A stretch of DNA of 64,000 nucleotides from the NCBI RefSeq assembly GCF_030546755.1, contig NZ_JAUOPE010000006.1:124001-188000 (forward strand), written 5' to 3'. Made by a program: the position numbers and the translations under genes. This document shows positions 1-9,255 of this stretch, in pieces. Numbering within the stretch: the stretch's first letter is position 1; each line of letters begins with the position of its first letter. Under the pieces are notes generated by a model. That model had not been told where the DNA came from. It saw only the letters and a list, made by a program, of their open reading frames with translations, and did no database searches. The stretch comes from Colwellia sp. 1_MG-2023 (GTDB taxonomy: Bacteria > Pseudomonadota > Gammaproteobacteria > Enterobacterales > Alteromonadaceae).

Positions 1-677
1 TTTATGAGCGATTAAGTAAAAACTTGCATTTACTTGAATTAAAAGCTTGTGATGTAAATGCTCGTTTTTTTGAGTTAGCTACTCATTCAGAAGTTATTGT
101 TGAACAATGTTTGACCAATTATAGAACTTCAAATGCAGCTGTTCCTATGATGAGGGAAGTCATTCGTTGTGCTAAGTTAATGCCTGATGATCCTGTTTCT
201 GCTCCATTAATCAAATATATGGAACAGCATATTCCTGAAGAAACCGGTCATGACCAATGGTGTATAGATGATCTGGCTGTTTTAGGAGTAACAGAAGAAC
301 AAATCCATTCAAAAATTCCATCGCCTAATATAATGGCACTGATAGGAAGCCAATACTATATGATACGCCATCAACATCCGGTAGCAATTATGGGGTATTT
401 AGCTTGTTTAGAAACTCATCCACCAACGATTGAATATGTTGAAGGATTAATTGAAAAATCAGGCCTTCCTGCAGCAGCTTTCAGCGGATTAATGCATCAT
501 GCCAAAATTGATCCTCATCATAAACAAGATATTATTAACACGTTAAACAGTCTACCGTTAACAGAAAAACAATATCAGCTTGTTGAACGAAGTGCTTTTC
601 TTTCATTACGTTATGTTGCTTTGATGATGGAAGATGTCTGTAAGGCAGCACCGGTTGACTCCCTTGTTTCAATATAA
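1..677 (+). CDS. Haem-oxygenase-like diiron (iron-containing redox enzyme family) protein, 5' end cut off
   Basis: The reading frame is open to the left window edge (from base 3), so the true start lies outside; a TTG at 24 is only the first possible start inside. The visible ~225 residues are mostly helical and carry acidic/His clusters typical of the haem-oxygenase-like fold, such as HIPEETGHDQW and HHAKIDPHHKQD, which could supply iron ligands. Family members include oxidases acting on small molecules or peptides. A hairpin terminator follows, and the next gene encodes a C1 peptidase, with a RiPP-type radical SAM gene beyond it. A role in peptide natural-product maturation is inferred from context only; substrate unknown. 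Confidence 0.65.
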   Translation, partial: YERLSKNLHLLELKACDVNARFFELATHSEVIVEQCLTNYRTSNAAVPMMREVIRCAKLMPDDPVSAPLIKYMEQHIPEETGHDQWCIDDLAVLGVTEEQIHSKIPSPNIMALIGSQYYMIRHQHPVAIMGYLACLETHPPTIEYVEGLIEKSGLPAAAFSGLMHHAKIDPHHKQDIINTLNSLPLTEKQYQLVERSAFLSLRYVALMMEDVCKAAPVDSLVSI

Positions 678-695
678 GGTTTTTATTGGTTTATT

Positions 696-720
696 AAGAG
701 CATATTAATGCTCTTTTTTT
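696..720 (+). terminator. Rho-independent terminator
   Basis: The stem AAGAGCAT/ATGCTCTT with a 4-base loop is followed by a run of T. It lies between the diiron-protein gene and the C1 peptidase gene, suggesting that at least part of transcription stops between them. Confidence 0.65.
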
Positions 721-743
721 ATGTTTGATTTAAAGGCTAACTT

Positions 744-1706
744 ATGGAAATTATTCATCAACGAACCTTAATACCTGATCCTCATGATGAAAGAGATCAT
801 CAGTTTTGTGACATTCACGGTGAAAACGCTTCAGAGTTTTGTCAGTTAACTTGTCGTATAAAAATTCAAGAAAAATTAGCCTCTTATACGTTAAGTCAAG
901 TTGATTTAAGACCTCAATTAACCTCAGAAATCATTAATCAAGGTTTACTCAATTCATGTTCTGCATGCGCCATTGCCGTTGCGTCAGAGCTATATTTAAT
1001 AAAAGATCAGCAACCATTTATCGACGAAAATGCTTCAAATATTGACGCTTCACAAATGTTTGTTTATTACAATGAACGAGTAATGGAAGATAAAGTAGAT
1101 ATTAATGCTCCCGTTTATATTCGTAATGGCATTAAGTCTTTATTTAAACATGGTATTTGCTCTGAAAAGTCTTGGCCATACCCTGAAATGATGTTGCCAG
1201 AAAGTTTAAAAACTGTGGTGGCGAATGGCACGATGGAAGAAATGCAGCAAGAATTAACTCGCGTGATGACAGAGCATCAAGCAGAGATTCAAGCGGCAAT
1301 TAAAGAAAAACCCTCCAAAGCAGCGGTCACACAAGCAAAAAAGCACATTATTAATCGTTATTGTAAACTGAATGAAGAAGATGATTTAGCTGAATTAAGG
1401 TTAGCTTTATCAAAAGGGTTACCAGTGATATTTGGCATGATGGTACCTAAAAGTTTTTATGCTATAGGTAGCGACGGGGTAATGACAATGCCGGATACAG
1501 ATGAACCAAGGTTAGGTGGTCATGCTTTATTAGCCGTTGGTTATGATGATGATAGAAAAGTGTTTATTGTCCGTAATTCTTGGGGAGAAGAATTTGGCGA
1601 TAAAGGTTATTGTTATATGCCGTACGAATTTTTTAGCAGTGGTTACATATCAAATGGCAAGAACCAAGAGAATACCTTTAGTTATTGGTGCTTAACTCAC
1701 GAATAA
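744..1706 (+). CDS. C1 family (papain-like) cysteine peptidase
   Basis: A 320-residue protein with the papain catalytic signature: QGLLNSCSACA places the nucleophile at Cys72, GGHALLAVGYD supplies the catalytic His, and VRNSWGEEFGDKGYCYMPY supplies the Asn and the conserved C-terminal strand. No signal peptide is evident, so it is probably cytoplasmic. An AAAGG ribosome site precedes the ATG. A helical insert rich in Glu, Lys and Gln (about residues 150-215) separates the Cys and His halves. Bacterial C1 peptidases of this form occur beside RiPP clusters, where some remove leader peptides. The neighbouring RiPP-type radical SAM enzyme makes that role plausible here but does not prove it. Confidence 0.85.
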   Translation: MEIIHQRTLIPDPHDERDHQFCDIHGENASEFCQLTCRIKIQEKLASYTLSQVDLRPQLTSEIINQGLLNSCSACAIAVASELYLIKDQQPFIDENASNIDASQMFVYYNERVMEDKVDINAPVYIRNGIKSLFKHGICSEKSWPYPEMMLPESLKTVVANGTMEEMQQELTRVMTEHQAEIQAAIKEKPSKAAVTQAKKHIINRYCKLNEEDDLAELRLALSKGLPVIFGMMVPKSFYAIGSDGVMTMPDTDEPRLGGHALLAVGYDDDRKVFIVRNSWGEEFGDKGYCYMPYEFFSSGYISNGKNQENTFSYWCLTHE

Positions 1707-1764
1707 ACGTTGAATAAATCACTGTTCAGGCCTTGCCATTAATTTATCTAAATTTAGTACTAAA

Positions 1765-3702
1765 TTACGAGAGGCTTGCTGTATTTAAATGTCCTGCTGG
1801 CCTGTCTTTATAATTAGGTAATGCGGGAGTATTGCCAATCAAGGCTAACGATAAATAGCAGTTACTTAATGATAATAATAATTTATTGTCAATTAATGAC
1901 GATAAGCTGTTATCAATTTCACTATGGCTATAATTGGTTTCCAATGCCTCAAGCTTATTTAACAGCCTATTTTTAGTTATAGGCTCTTGGCATAAACGAT
2001 ATATATTGGCACTAATTCCCGTTAATTGGTGGGTAAAATTAGTCGCCACTTTTCGGGTATCAATAACGACTATTTTCTCACCTTGATCACTCATATAAAG
2101 CAAAGGCATTGAAGATTGCTGCCATTGATTGATCCAATCGTTTAACTGCTCTTGTAATCGTTGATGAGCAGGAATGACATGATCTGGTTTAGTAGTTAAG
2201 TGAAATACATTAGTTGTTTTCGTTGAAACATGATCAAAAAAGTACGCTAGATCAAATAAATCGTCCCCTGTTAATGGATAAATGTATTGATAGCTTTTTA
2301 AAGGCTCTAATACTAATCCATATTTTTCGGGTGTTTTAAAATATGGGCTAAAACGGGGAAAACGTATTTGGCATAACTCTTTATTCGGTGGCTGTAAATG
2401 AGTGATTAATGGCAGAATATCCGCCATTTCATCATACCAATCTGCTTGTTCAAAAGGGGCTGAAAAGAGTAAATTCCACACCACTACTACCCCTGAATTT
2501 CGACACCATTTTAATGCTGAAATGTTTTGAATGCCGGTGACGCCTTTATCAATTAATTTAAGAAAATCATCATTAAGACTCTCAAAACCGGGTTGAATCC
2601 ATTTTATGCCAGCATCTGCCAATTGCTCAATATGTTCTTTTTTTAGGTTAGATTTAGTTTCATAAAAAATATTGTAATCTTGCTTTTTACTCAGTTCCGG
2701 AAGTACCGTTTTCATGTATTCCATCGGAAGAATGTTATCCACTACCTCAAACTTATAGTTTTTATAAGTTGATGAAAGTGTTGATAATTCAGATAAAACG
2801 TCTGCTGGTTTTTTGGCTCGATGTTCCATACTTACGCCGTTTAAACCACAAAAAGTACAATGTTTTTTGGCTCCCCACCAACAACCACGTGAGGTTTCAA
2901 CTAATAACCCTGCTGATATTTTATCTGTTAAGTTGAGATCGGAGATTGATTGAAAATAACTATCATAAATAGGTACGCCTACCTGACTCATGTCTTCGAT
3001 AAAACCGCGAGGTGGTGTGTTATTTTTTGCCGATTGAGTAATTAATAACTCGCTATGGCCTTGTGCAATAAAACCATGGGGAAGATTGTGAACGCTTATG
3101 ACTTCGCCTTTGATTATTTTGTCAATAAAGTCGCCAATTACCGCGTCACATTCACCAGAAAAAACATAATCAACCCAGTTGAAATTATCGCTAATAGTTT
3201 GCCCCATAATACTTTCACAATTTGCACCTCCCATAATCGTAACTGTATTGGGTGATTGCTTTTTTATTTCGCGAAGTAAAGCAAGCGAAGCGCAATTTTG
3301 TTGGAAGGTGGAAGTACAAGCGACAATTTTAGGCTGATTTTTGAGAATGCTTTTACTTAATTCTTTAATGTAAATCTCTGCTTCGTCTCTTACTTGTTTA
3401 AGCTGTTCAATTAACTGTGGCGTGATATCGGCAAACAAAGCAAAAAATTCATTATCTTGTTGTTGTTTTTCAGGAAAAGCTGCACGAGAAAATGTCCATT
3501 CCCCCATTAATTGCTCGAAATATGAATTATCAATTGCGTCGTATTGAGCTAAGCCAATAATTTGAGCAAAGGCTAAATTTCCATAAATTACCTCAGATTG
3601 ATGCCCGTAAGCTAAGATATACTTTTCAATTAATCCTAGTGCTAACGAAGGATGAGTGAGCGATGAATAGGGCATATTTACAAGGTAAATGTCTTTTTTC
3701 AT
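1765..3702 (-). CDS. RiPP maturation radical SAM protein (B12-binding, C-methyltransferase type)
   Basis: A 645-residue protein with three parts. The N-terminal ~200 residues resemble a cobalamin-binding domain (opening IYLVNMPYSSLTHPSLALG). A radical SAM core has the spaced motif RGCWWGAKKHCTFCGLNG (Cys274, Cys282, Cys285). The C-terminal region is winged-helix/PqqD-like. The CX7CX2C spacing with the GCWWG and CGLNG flanks is characteristic of the 'RiPP maturation radical SAM protein 1' family, whose members modify ribosomally made peptides, probably by C-methylation. The gene converges with the C1 peptidase gene, with 58 bases between the stops. No precursor peptide gene was found in the 430-bp upstream gap or between the genes; it may lie left of the window. 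Confidence 0.8.
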   Translation of the reverse strand: MKKDIYLVNMPYSSLTHPSLALGLIEKYILAYGHQSEVIYGNLAFAQIIGLAQYDAIDNSYFEQLMGEWTFSRAAFPEKQQQDNEFFALFADITPQLIEQLKQVRDEAEIYIKELSKSILKNQPKIVACTSTFQQNCASLALLREIKKQSPNTVTIMGGANCESIMGQTISDNFNWVDYVFSGECDAVIGDFIDKIIKGEVISVHNLPHGFIAQGHSELLITQSAKNNTPPRGFIEDMSQVGVPIYDSYFQSISDLNLTDKISAGLLVETSRGCWWGAKKHCTFCGLNGVSMEHRAKKPADVLSELSTLSSTYKNYKFEVVDNILPMEYMKTVLPELSKKQDYNIFYETKSNLKKEHIEQLADAGIKWIQPGFESLNDDFLKLIDKGVTGIQNISALKWCRNSGVVVVWNLLFSAPFEQADWYDEMADILPLITHLQPPNKELCQIRFPRFSPYFKTPEKYGLVLEPLKSYQYIYPLTGDDLFDLAYFFDHVSTKTTNVFHLTTKPDHVIPAHQRLQEQLNDWINQWQQSSMPLLYMSDQGEKIVVIDTRKVATNFTHQLTGISANIYRLCQEPITKNRLLNKLEALETNYSHSEIDNSLSSLIDNKLLLSLSNCYLSLALIGNTPALPNYKDRPAGHLNTASLS

Positions 3703-4132
3703 AGATAAATTTCTGTTGATGTTTCAATCACTAAGTAAAGAAAAACGAATAATACACGTTAATTTATTTTGGTAATGCACATTAACTTAGTCGGTGGTTT
3801 AATTAAAGTGATTTTCGCTTAGCCTTTGTTCTGTCAGTAATTAACAAGAGTTCGTCTAGAAGAAGCGGATAGATTTCATAAAATTAACCATTTTCTTGCA
3901 GATAAATGCTAGTAATAACCTATGGTGTGCGTATAATGTGCGTGCAAAATTTTGTTAAGTGAATTGATTAAAATTAACTTTTAATCAATAGGCTGAATAA
4001 GAATTGAGCTAATCAATCAAACTGTATAATTTTTTGTTCAACTTTAAGCGTTACACCTTGTTGGCTTTTAGTGAATAAATAATTGTACAGATTGATTATT
4101 TTTTAGAAAAATCAAAATATAAGGAACATTAA
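3703..4132. promoter_or_regulatory. 430-bp divergent intergenic region with a pnp promoter candidate
   Basis: The region separates the radical SAM gene (minus strand) from pnp (plus strand). A perfect TATAAT at 3932-3937 is the best -10 for pnp, but no good -35 stands 17 bases upstream. It would leave a leader of about 190 bases; long pnp leaders are autoregulated through RNase III in E. coli, but I could not show a matching stem. No convincing small ORF or RiPP precursor was seen on either strand. Confidence 0.4.
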
Positions 4133-6271
4133 ATGTTCAATACTGTTACAAAAACATTTGAGTTCGGTAACCATACCGTAACTTTAGAAACAGGCGCAAT
4201 CGCTCGTCAAGCAACATGTGCTGTTATGGCTAGCATGGACGATACATCAGTACTAGTGTCTGTTGTTGGTAAAAAAGAAGCAAAAGAAGGGCAAGACTTT
4301 TTCCCTTTAACGGTTAACTATCAAGAGCGTACTTACGCTGCAGGTAAAATTCCTGGTGGTTTTTTCAAACGTGAAGGTCGTCCTTCTGAAGAAGAAACAT
4401 TAATTGCACGTTTAATTGACCGTCCAATTCGCCCGTTATTCCCAGAAGGGTTTACGAACGAAGTTCAAGTCATTATCACTGTTGTTTCAGCTAACCCTGA
4501 AATTTCTCCAGACATTATCTCTTTATTAGGTACTTCAGCTGCGTTAGCTATTTCTGGTATGCCTTTTAGTGGTCCAGTAGGTGCAGCTCGCGTTGGTTAT
4601 TCTGACGGAAAATACTTACTTAACCCATTACAATCTGAATTAGAAACGTCTCAGTTAGATTTAGTGGTTTCAGGTACTGATTCAGCGGTATTAATGGTTG
4701 AATCTGAAGCAGATGTATTATCTGAAGAAGTGATGCTTGGTGCTGTAGTATATGGTCACGAGCAAATGCAAACGGCTATCACAGCAATTAAAGAAATGGC
4801 TGAAGAAGTTGGCAACGAAAAATGGAATTGGGAAGCGCCAGTTAAAAATGCTGAACTGATTGCTAAAATTGCTGAGCTTTCAGAAGCGCAAGTAAACGAA
4901 GCGTATCAAATTACTGAAAAAGCTTCTCGTTACGAGAAAATTGCTGAAATTCGTAATGGTGTTATCGAGCAGTTATTAGCTGCTGACGAAGAACTAAACG
5001 TTCAAGAAGCAAAAGATTTATTCCACGACCTAGAAAAAACGGTTGTTCGTGGCCGTATCACGCAAGGTTCTCCGCGTATTGATGGTCGTGATCCTGAAAT
5101 GATCCGTGCATTAGACGTGATGACAGGTGTGTTACCAAGAACTCACGGCTCTGCGGTATTTACTCGTGGCGAAACACAAGCATTAGTAACGGCTACCTTA
5201 GGTACGCAACGTGATGCACAACGTTTAGACACTATCATGGGTGAGAAAACAGACAACTTTATGTTGCATTATAACTTCCCTCCGTACTGTGTTGGTGAAA
5301 CGGGTTTTGTCGGTTCGCCAAAGCGTCGTGAAATTGGTCACGGTCGTTTAGCAAAACGCGGTATGTTAGCGGTTATGCCTTCTGCTGAAGAATTCCCGTA
5401 TGCAGTGCGTGTTGTTTCAGAAATTACCGAATCAAACGGTTCGTCTTCAATGGCTTCTGTTTGTGGTACTTCATTAGCGTTAATGGATGCTGGTGTTCCA
5501 ATTAAGTCTTCTGTTGCTGGTATTGCAATGGGTCTAGTTAAAGAAGGCGACGATTTTGTTGTTCTTTCTGACATTTTAGGCGATGAAGATCACTTAGGTG
5601 ATATGGACTTTAAAGTAGCGGGTACTACTGAAGGTATTACTGCTCTTCAAATGGATATTAAAATTGAAGGTATCACGCAAGAGATTATGCAAATTGCATT
5701 AAACCAAGCGCGTGCTGCTCGTACTCACATTTTAAGCGTGATGGATTCTGCTATTAACAGTGCTCGTGAAGAGATTTCTGAGTTTGCACCACGTATCCAC
5801 ACCATGAAAGTTTCTCAAGATAAAATTCGTGACATCATTGGTAAAGGTGGCGCGACTATTCGTCAACTTACTGAAGAAACGGGTACAACGATTGAAATTG
5901 AAGACGACGGCACAGTTAAAATTGCGGCAACTGACGGCGAACAAGCAAAAGATGCTATCGCTCGTATTACCGCATTAACGGCTGAAATTGAAGTTGGTAC
6001 GGTTTACCAAGGTAAAGTAGTACGTATTGTTGATTTTGGTGCGTTTGTTAACGTATTACCTGGTAAAGACGGTTTAGTTCACATTTCTCAAATTTCTGAA
6101 GAACGTGTCAATGCAGTGACTGACGTATTATCTGAAGGTCAAGAAGTGACGGTTAAAGTTTTAGAGGTTGATCGTCAAGGCCGTGTACGTTTAAGTATTA
6201 AAGAAGCGATTGAAAAGCCAGCGGAAGCGGCTGCTCCAGAAGCAAGTGAAGAAACGCCTGCTGCTGAGTAA
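4133..6271 (+). CDS. pnp: Polyribonucleotide nucleotidyltransferase (PNPase)
   Basis: 712 residues, matching the usual ~711. Two RNase PH domains are separated by an all-helical linker; the second has the conserved [20 protein letters not shown] stretch with its metal-binding aspartates. A KH domain follows ([12 protein letters not shown], GxxG loop), then an S1 domain ([18 protein letters not shown]), and a Glu/Ala-rich tail. PNPase degrades RNA 3' to 5' with phosphate and works in the RNA degradosome. The ATG has an AAGGAAC ribosome site. nlpI follows, as in enteric bacteria, but rpsO, normally just upstream, is absent from the 4.1 kb available here. Confidence 0.98.
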   Translation: MFNTVTKTFEFGNHTVTLETGAIARQATCAVMASMDDTSVLVSVVGKKEAKEGQDFFPLTVNYQERTYAAGKIPGGFFKREGRPSEEETLIARLIDRPIRPLFPEGFTNEVQVIITVVSANPEISPDIISLLGTSAALAISGMPFSGPVGAARVGYSDGKYLLNPLQSELETSQLDLVVSGTDSAVLMVESEADVLSEEVMLGAVVYGHEQMQTAITAIKEMAEEVGNEKWNWEAPVKNAELIAKIAELSEAQVNEAYQITEKASRYEKIAEIRNGVIEQLLAADEELNVQEAKDLFHDLEKTVVRGRITQGSPRIDGRDPEMIRALDVMTGVLPRTHGSAVFTRGETQALVTATLGTQRDAQRLDTIMGEKTDNFMLHYNFPPYCVGETGFVGSPKRREIGHGRLAKRGMLAVMPSAEEFPYAVRVVSEITESNGSSSMASVCGTSLALMDAGVPIKSSVAGIAMGLVKEGDDFVVLSDILGDEDHLGDMDFKVAGTTEGITALQMDIKIEGITQEIMQIALNQARAARTHILSVMDSAINSAREEISEFAPRIHTMKVSQDKIRDIIGKGGATIRQLTEETGTTIEIEDDGTVKIAATDGEQAKDAIARITALTAEIEVGTVYQGKVVRIVDFGAFVNVLPGKDGLVHISQISEERVNAVTDVLSEGQEVTVKVLEVDRQGRVRLSIKEAIEKPAEAAAPEASEETPAAE

Positions 6272-6320
6272 TCATGCATCACGTTAGCGTTAATCGCTAA
6301 GGCTAAAAATAACGTTATAA

Positions 6321-6347
6321 AACCAGTGATTCGTCACTGGTTTTTTT
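6321..6347 (+). terminator. Rho-independent terminator after pnp
   Basis: CCAGTGA/TCACTGG with a TTCG tetraloop (6323-6340) followed by seven T residues. The UUCG-type loop gives a very stable hairpin. Confidence 0.85.
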
Positions 6348-6472
6348 ATGAATCATTTTTAATTATCACTTATCATCACTTATCATCAGAGCTTATTCGA
6401 AATAATTTTAAAAAGCCGAGTAAATGTTTAAATATATCCTTTGTTGTATCTCGCAATTTTAAAGTGCTGAGG

Positions 6473-6478
6473 TATAAT
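6473..6478 (+). promoter_or_regulatory. Candidate -10 element for nlpI
   Basis: A perfect TATAAT lies 35 bases upstream of the nlpI GTG and downstream of the pnp terminator. No clear -35 was seen. Confidence 0.4.
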
Positions 6479-6513
6479 CGATGAGTTATTTATTTTAGGG
6501 TTTATATTTTTTC

Positions 6514-7407
6514 GTGAAATTATTATCTAAGTCATTCGCTATTATCGCTGTGTTAATTGTTCAAGGTTGCGCTTTAACCGAAGAAAAATCTCAATCGATG
6601 ATCAATCAATTAGTGATTGCTGAGCCTTTACCCATCAATTATAAAAGTGAAGTTGCACTGGCACGTTTAACGGAAGTTATTCAACGAGCAGAAGTGACCG
6701 ACGAGCAACGTGCTCAGTTATTTTATGATAGAGGTGTGATATACGATAGTGTCGGTTTACGCTCTTTGGCACGGTTAGATTTCAACCGTGCACTGCATTT
6801 AAAGCCGGACATGGTTGACGCCTATAACTTTTTAGGGATTCATTACACTCAACTTCAAGAGTTTGATGAAGCTTATGAAGCGTTTGACTCTGCTTTAGAT
6901 CTTGCCCCTGATCATGAATATGCTCATTTAAACCGCGGAATAGCACTTTATTATGGTGAACGTTCGTTATTAGCCGTAGATGATTTAGCTTTATTTTATC
7001 AGCAAAAAATTACTGATCCTTACCGTTTATTATGGCTTTATTTAATTGAGCAAGATGTTGATAGTGTTGATGCTTTAACTAAACTTCAACAACGCGCTAA
7101 AAATATTTCAGACGACATCTGGGCAAAAAGTATTGTAAATTTATATAGTGGTGAGATCGATCAAGCTAAATTTTTGCAAGATATCACTGTCAATGTGCGT
7201 TCAAACAAAGAATTTAGTGAACGTTTATGTGAAGCATATTTTTATTTAGGTAAATTAAGCTTACTTAAAGGCAATAAACGAGCAGCGGCAAATTTTTATA
7301 AATTGGCCTTAAGTACCAACGTTTATGAATTTGTTGAACACCGTTATGCAAAGTTAGAATTAGATTTAATGCGTCAAGAAATGCTACAAGAGCCCGAAAT
7401 CAATTAG
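6514..7407 (+). CDS. nlpI: Lipoprotein NlpI, TPR adaptor
   Basis: 297 residues from a GTG start. An N-terminal lipoprotein signal ends in the lipobox VQGC, so the mature protein starts at a lipidated Cys. Tetratricopeptide repeats follow (for example the stretch around AYNFLGIHYTQLQEFDEAYE and HLNRGIALYYGERS). In E. coli NlpI is an outer-membrane adaptor that brings the protease Prc to murein hydrolases such as MepS. Position directly after pnp is conserved. The stop TAG shares its last base with the GTG of the next gene, implying translational coupling to a putative metalloprotease. Confidence 0.9.
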   Translation: MKLLSKSFAIIAVLIVQGCALTEEKSQSMINQLVIAEPLPINYKSEVALARLTEVIQRAEVTDEQRAQLFYDRGVIYDSVGLRSLARLDFNRALHLKPDMVDAYNFLGIHYTQLQEFDEAYEAFDSALDLAPDHEYAHLNRGIALYYGERSLLAVDDLALFYQQKITDPYRLLWLYLIEQDVDSVDALTKLQQRAKNISDDIWAKSIVNLYSGEIDQAKFLQDITVNVRSNKEFSERLCEAYFYLGKLSLLKGNKRAAANFYKLALSTNVYEFVEHRYAKLELDLMRQEMLQEPEIN

Positions 7408-8861
7408 TGAGTTTACAAAAAAACATGACTAATAAAAGGTTCTATATAATGAGTTTAGTGTTAGCGATAACAGTAAGCTCATTTTTTTTACCGCGATTGT
7501 TAACGTATGTTTTAAATCAAAACACGCAAAATGAAACGGTCTTGTCATTTAGCAAAGTATTAAACTTACCGGCTTATTTTCACCACCAGCGACGAAATAC
7601 TCCAATAGGATCTTTCATTTGGTTGAAAAACACTGTCGCCTTGCTTGATGAAAATCCACAATTTACCGTTGAAATCGCTGACTATTACCTTGATGAAAAA
7701 CAAACTACTAAAGCAATTTTTTGGTATCAACAAGCAGTTAAAAATGGCATAGATAAGGTAAGAGCCACGTTAGCTACACTTTATTATCAACAACAAAAAT
7801 ACCAACAAGCAAAAGCTGTGCTAACGCCTATTTTAACGGTTAGCAATAGTGATCATATTGAAGCTAGTTTGGAATTATTAATTGAGATCGCTTTGATTGA
7901 GGGCGATATAGCAACAGTTACCCAGTTAACAGCTGAGCTGAAAAAAATAAAGCCGCACCATGAGTTAATTGACGAATTAAACCAGTATCAGCTTTTTGCT
8001 CATGTTAATTCTAAACAAACAAGTACCTCAACAAAGCGTTTAACTGACGTAGATTGGCTCGGCAATATGACAAAAACTTGCGAGACTAGCATACAATTTT
8101 ATGCCACTAATCTTAATGATCTTCGTTATCTCACAGGATTAATTGAGCAAGTAAACTTACGACCTTTGTCAAATTACACTTGTTTTAAACCTGTTCGTTA
8201 TATCCCTTTGCAAGTGCTTGAATGCAACCATGACAATGAAGACGCTATCACCTGTAATGAAGCGATTTGGCAATCATACAAACGTCAAATCACTACTCGC
8301 TATATTGGCGTGATGGTACCTGAAGGAGGAGCCAAAGTTCATAATGGCATTATGTATTTAGATAATAAAGACACAGTTGATGTATTTGCTCACGAGCTTG
8401 CTCATTTACTGGGATTTATTGATGAATATAGTTTACCGCTAAATCATAGTCGTTGTTCAAAACCACAAGATAAAGCCTTTTCTCATAATGTTGCAGTGCT
8501 GCCTAAAGTATATCGAGGTAATAAAACGGAAATTCGTAAACAAGTGCTAAAACAGTTGCCATGGCGTTCCTTTATAAAAGATGAAACACCTATATTTACT
8601 CAGCAAGGTAATTACTGGGTACTTGGAACACCAATGAATTTTAAAGGCGAAGTAGGGGTTTTTAAAAGTGAGACATGTCAAAAGGTTTCAGCTGATCCCG
8701 CCATTAACCTTCAAGCATATAAGCCACTTAGTAAAAGAACATCGTTAAATTATTTTGAACTTGGTTTTCCTGCGTTATATCAACGATTGTTAGCAAAAGA
8801 AACACGAAAATTTTTAATGCCAAGTTTTCATCTTAATATTGAAAAAGCACTAAATCACTAG
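7407..8861 (+). CDS. Membrane-anchored TPR protein with HExxH metalloprotease motif
   Basis: 484 residues from a GTG that overlaps the nlpI stop by one base; an ATG at 7425 is an alternative. One N-terminal transmembrane segment (about residues 14-30) should anchor the protein with the rest in the periplasm. TPR-like helices occupy roughly residues 75-200. The C-terminal part has HELAHLLGFIDEY (His329, Glu330, His333), a zinc-metalloprotease motif with downstream acidic residues, preceded by a conserved-looking NGIMYLDNKDTVDVFAHE. I do not recognise a named family. Coupling to nlpI suggests a job in envelope proteolysis, which is inference. Confidence 0.65.
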   Translation: MSLQKNMTNKRFYIMSLVLAITVSSFFLPRLLTYVLNQNTQNETVLSFSKVLNLPAYFHHQRRNTPIGSFIWLKNTVALLDENPQFTVEIADYYLDEKQTTKAIFWYQQAVKNGIDKVRATLATLYYQQQKYQQAKAVLTPILTVSNSDHIEASLELLIEIALIEGDIATVTQLTAELKKIKPHHELIDELNQYQLFAHVNSKQTSTSTKRLTDVDWLGNMTKTCETSIQFYATNLNDLRYLTGLIEQVNLRPLSNYTCFKPVRYIPLQVLECNHDNEDAITCNEAIWQSYKRQITTRYIGVMVPEGGAKVHNGIMYLDNKDTVDVFAHELAHLLGFIDEYSLPLNHSRCSKPQDKAFSHNVAVLPKVYRGNKTEIRKQVLKQLPWRSFIKDETPIFTQQGNYWVLGTPMNFKGEVGVFKSETCQKVSADPAINLQAYKPLSKRTSLNYFELGFPALYQRLLAKETRKFLMPSFHLNIEKALNH

Positions 8862-8870
8862 CATTAAAGT

Positions 8871-9104
8871 CTAGCGATTAGTGTTTTCTTCTGGTTTTTT
8901 ATGGGTAGAGAGTGGAATAGTTGAATCTTTATTTTTGATTGCATCTATCATTTGCTGCTGCTTAACAATAATATTTCTTCTTACCTTAGCAGTTGGCCAC
9001 ATAGTACTGGCATTGAATGAAGATATTTTTTCGTCGATGTGGTCATTTTTTATTGTTAAGGATTCGGCTTTTTTACTGCCGTTAAACCATGAAAATAAGG
9101 CCAT
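8871..9104 (-). CDS. Small hypothetical protein
   Basis: A 77-residue basic protein starting MALFSWFNGSKKAES. I chose the ATG at 9104 because GAGG (9113-9116) stands 8 bases upstream, and a perfect TATAAT lies further upstream (9134-9139). The opposite-strand reading frame is hydrophobic, lacks a ribosome site and is probably a shadow. No domain is recognised. It sits convergent to the metalloprotease gene and divergent from the cysteine desulfurase gene. Confidence 0.5.
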   Translation of the reverse strand: MALFSWFNGSKKAESLTIKNDHIDEKISSFNASTMWPTAKVRRNIIVKQQQMIDAIKNKDSTIPLSTHKKPEENTNR

Positions 9105-9133
9105 ACATCTCACCTCGTTATTACGTTAGCTCT

Positions 9134-9139
9134 ATTATA
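9134..9139 (-). promoter_or_regulatory. -10 element of the small minus-strand gene
   Basis: Perfect TATAAT on the minus strand, 18 bases upstream of the GAGG ribosome site of the gene starting at 9104. No clear -35 at standard spacing. Confidence 0.4.
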
Positions 9140-9255
9140 GACGATCAAAGATAAATACACCCATACAAATGTAGGCATTTAAGGCGTTTTAAACAGATCT
9201 TATTGAATTAATTAGGATATAATTCAATTTATTTTTTAATATTTTTTGATCATTT

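Noticed and set aside
3703-4132. RiPP precursor peptide upstream of the radical SAM gene
   Set aside because: Only very short frames without a ribosome site or leader-like sequence were found on either strand.
8881-9129. 82-residue hydrophobic ORF on the plus strand
   Set aside because: The opposite strand has a good ribosome site and a -10 element; this frame has neither.
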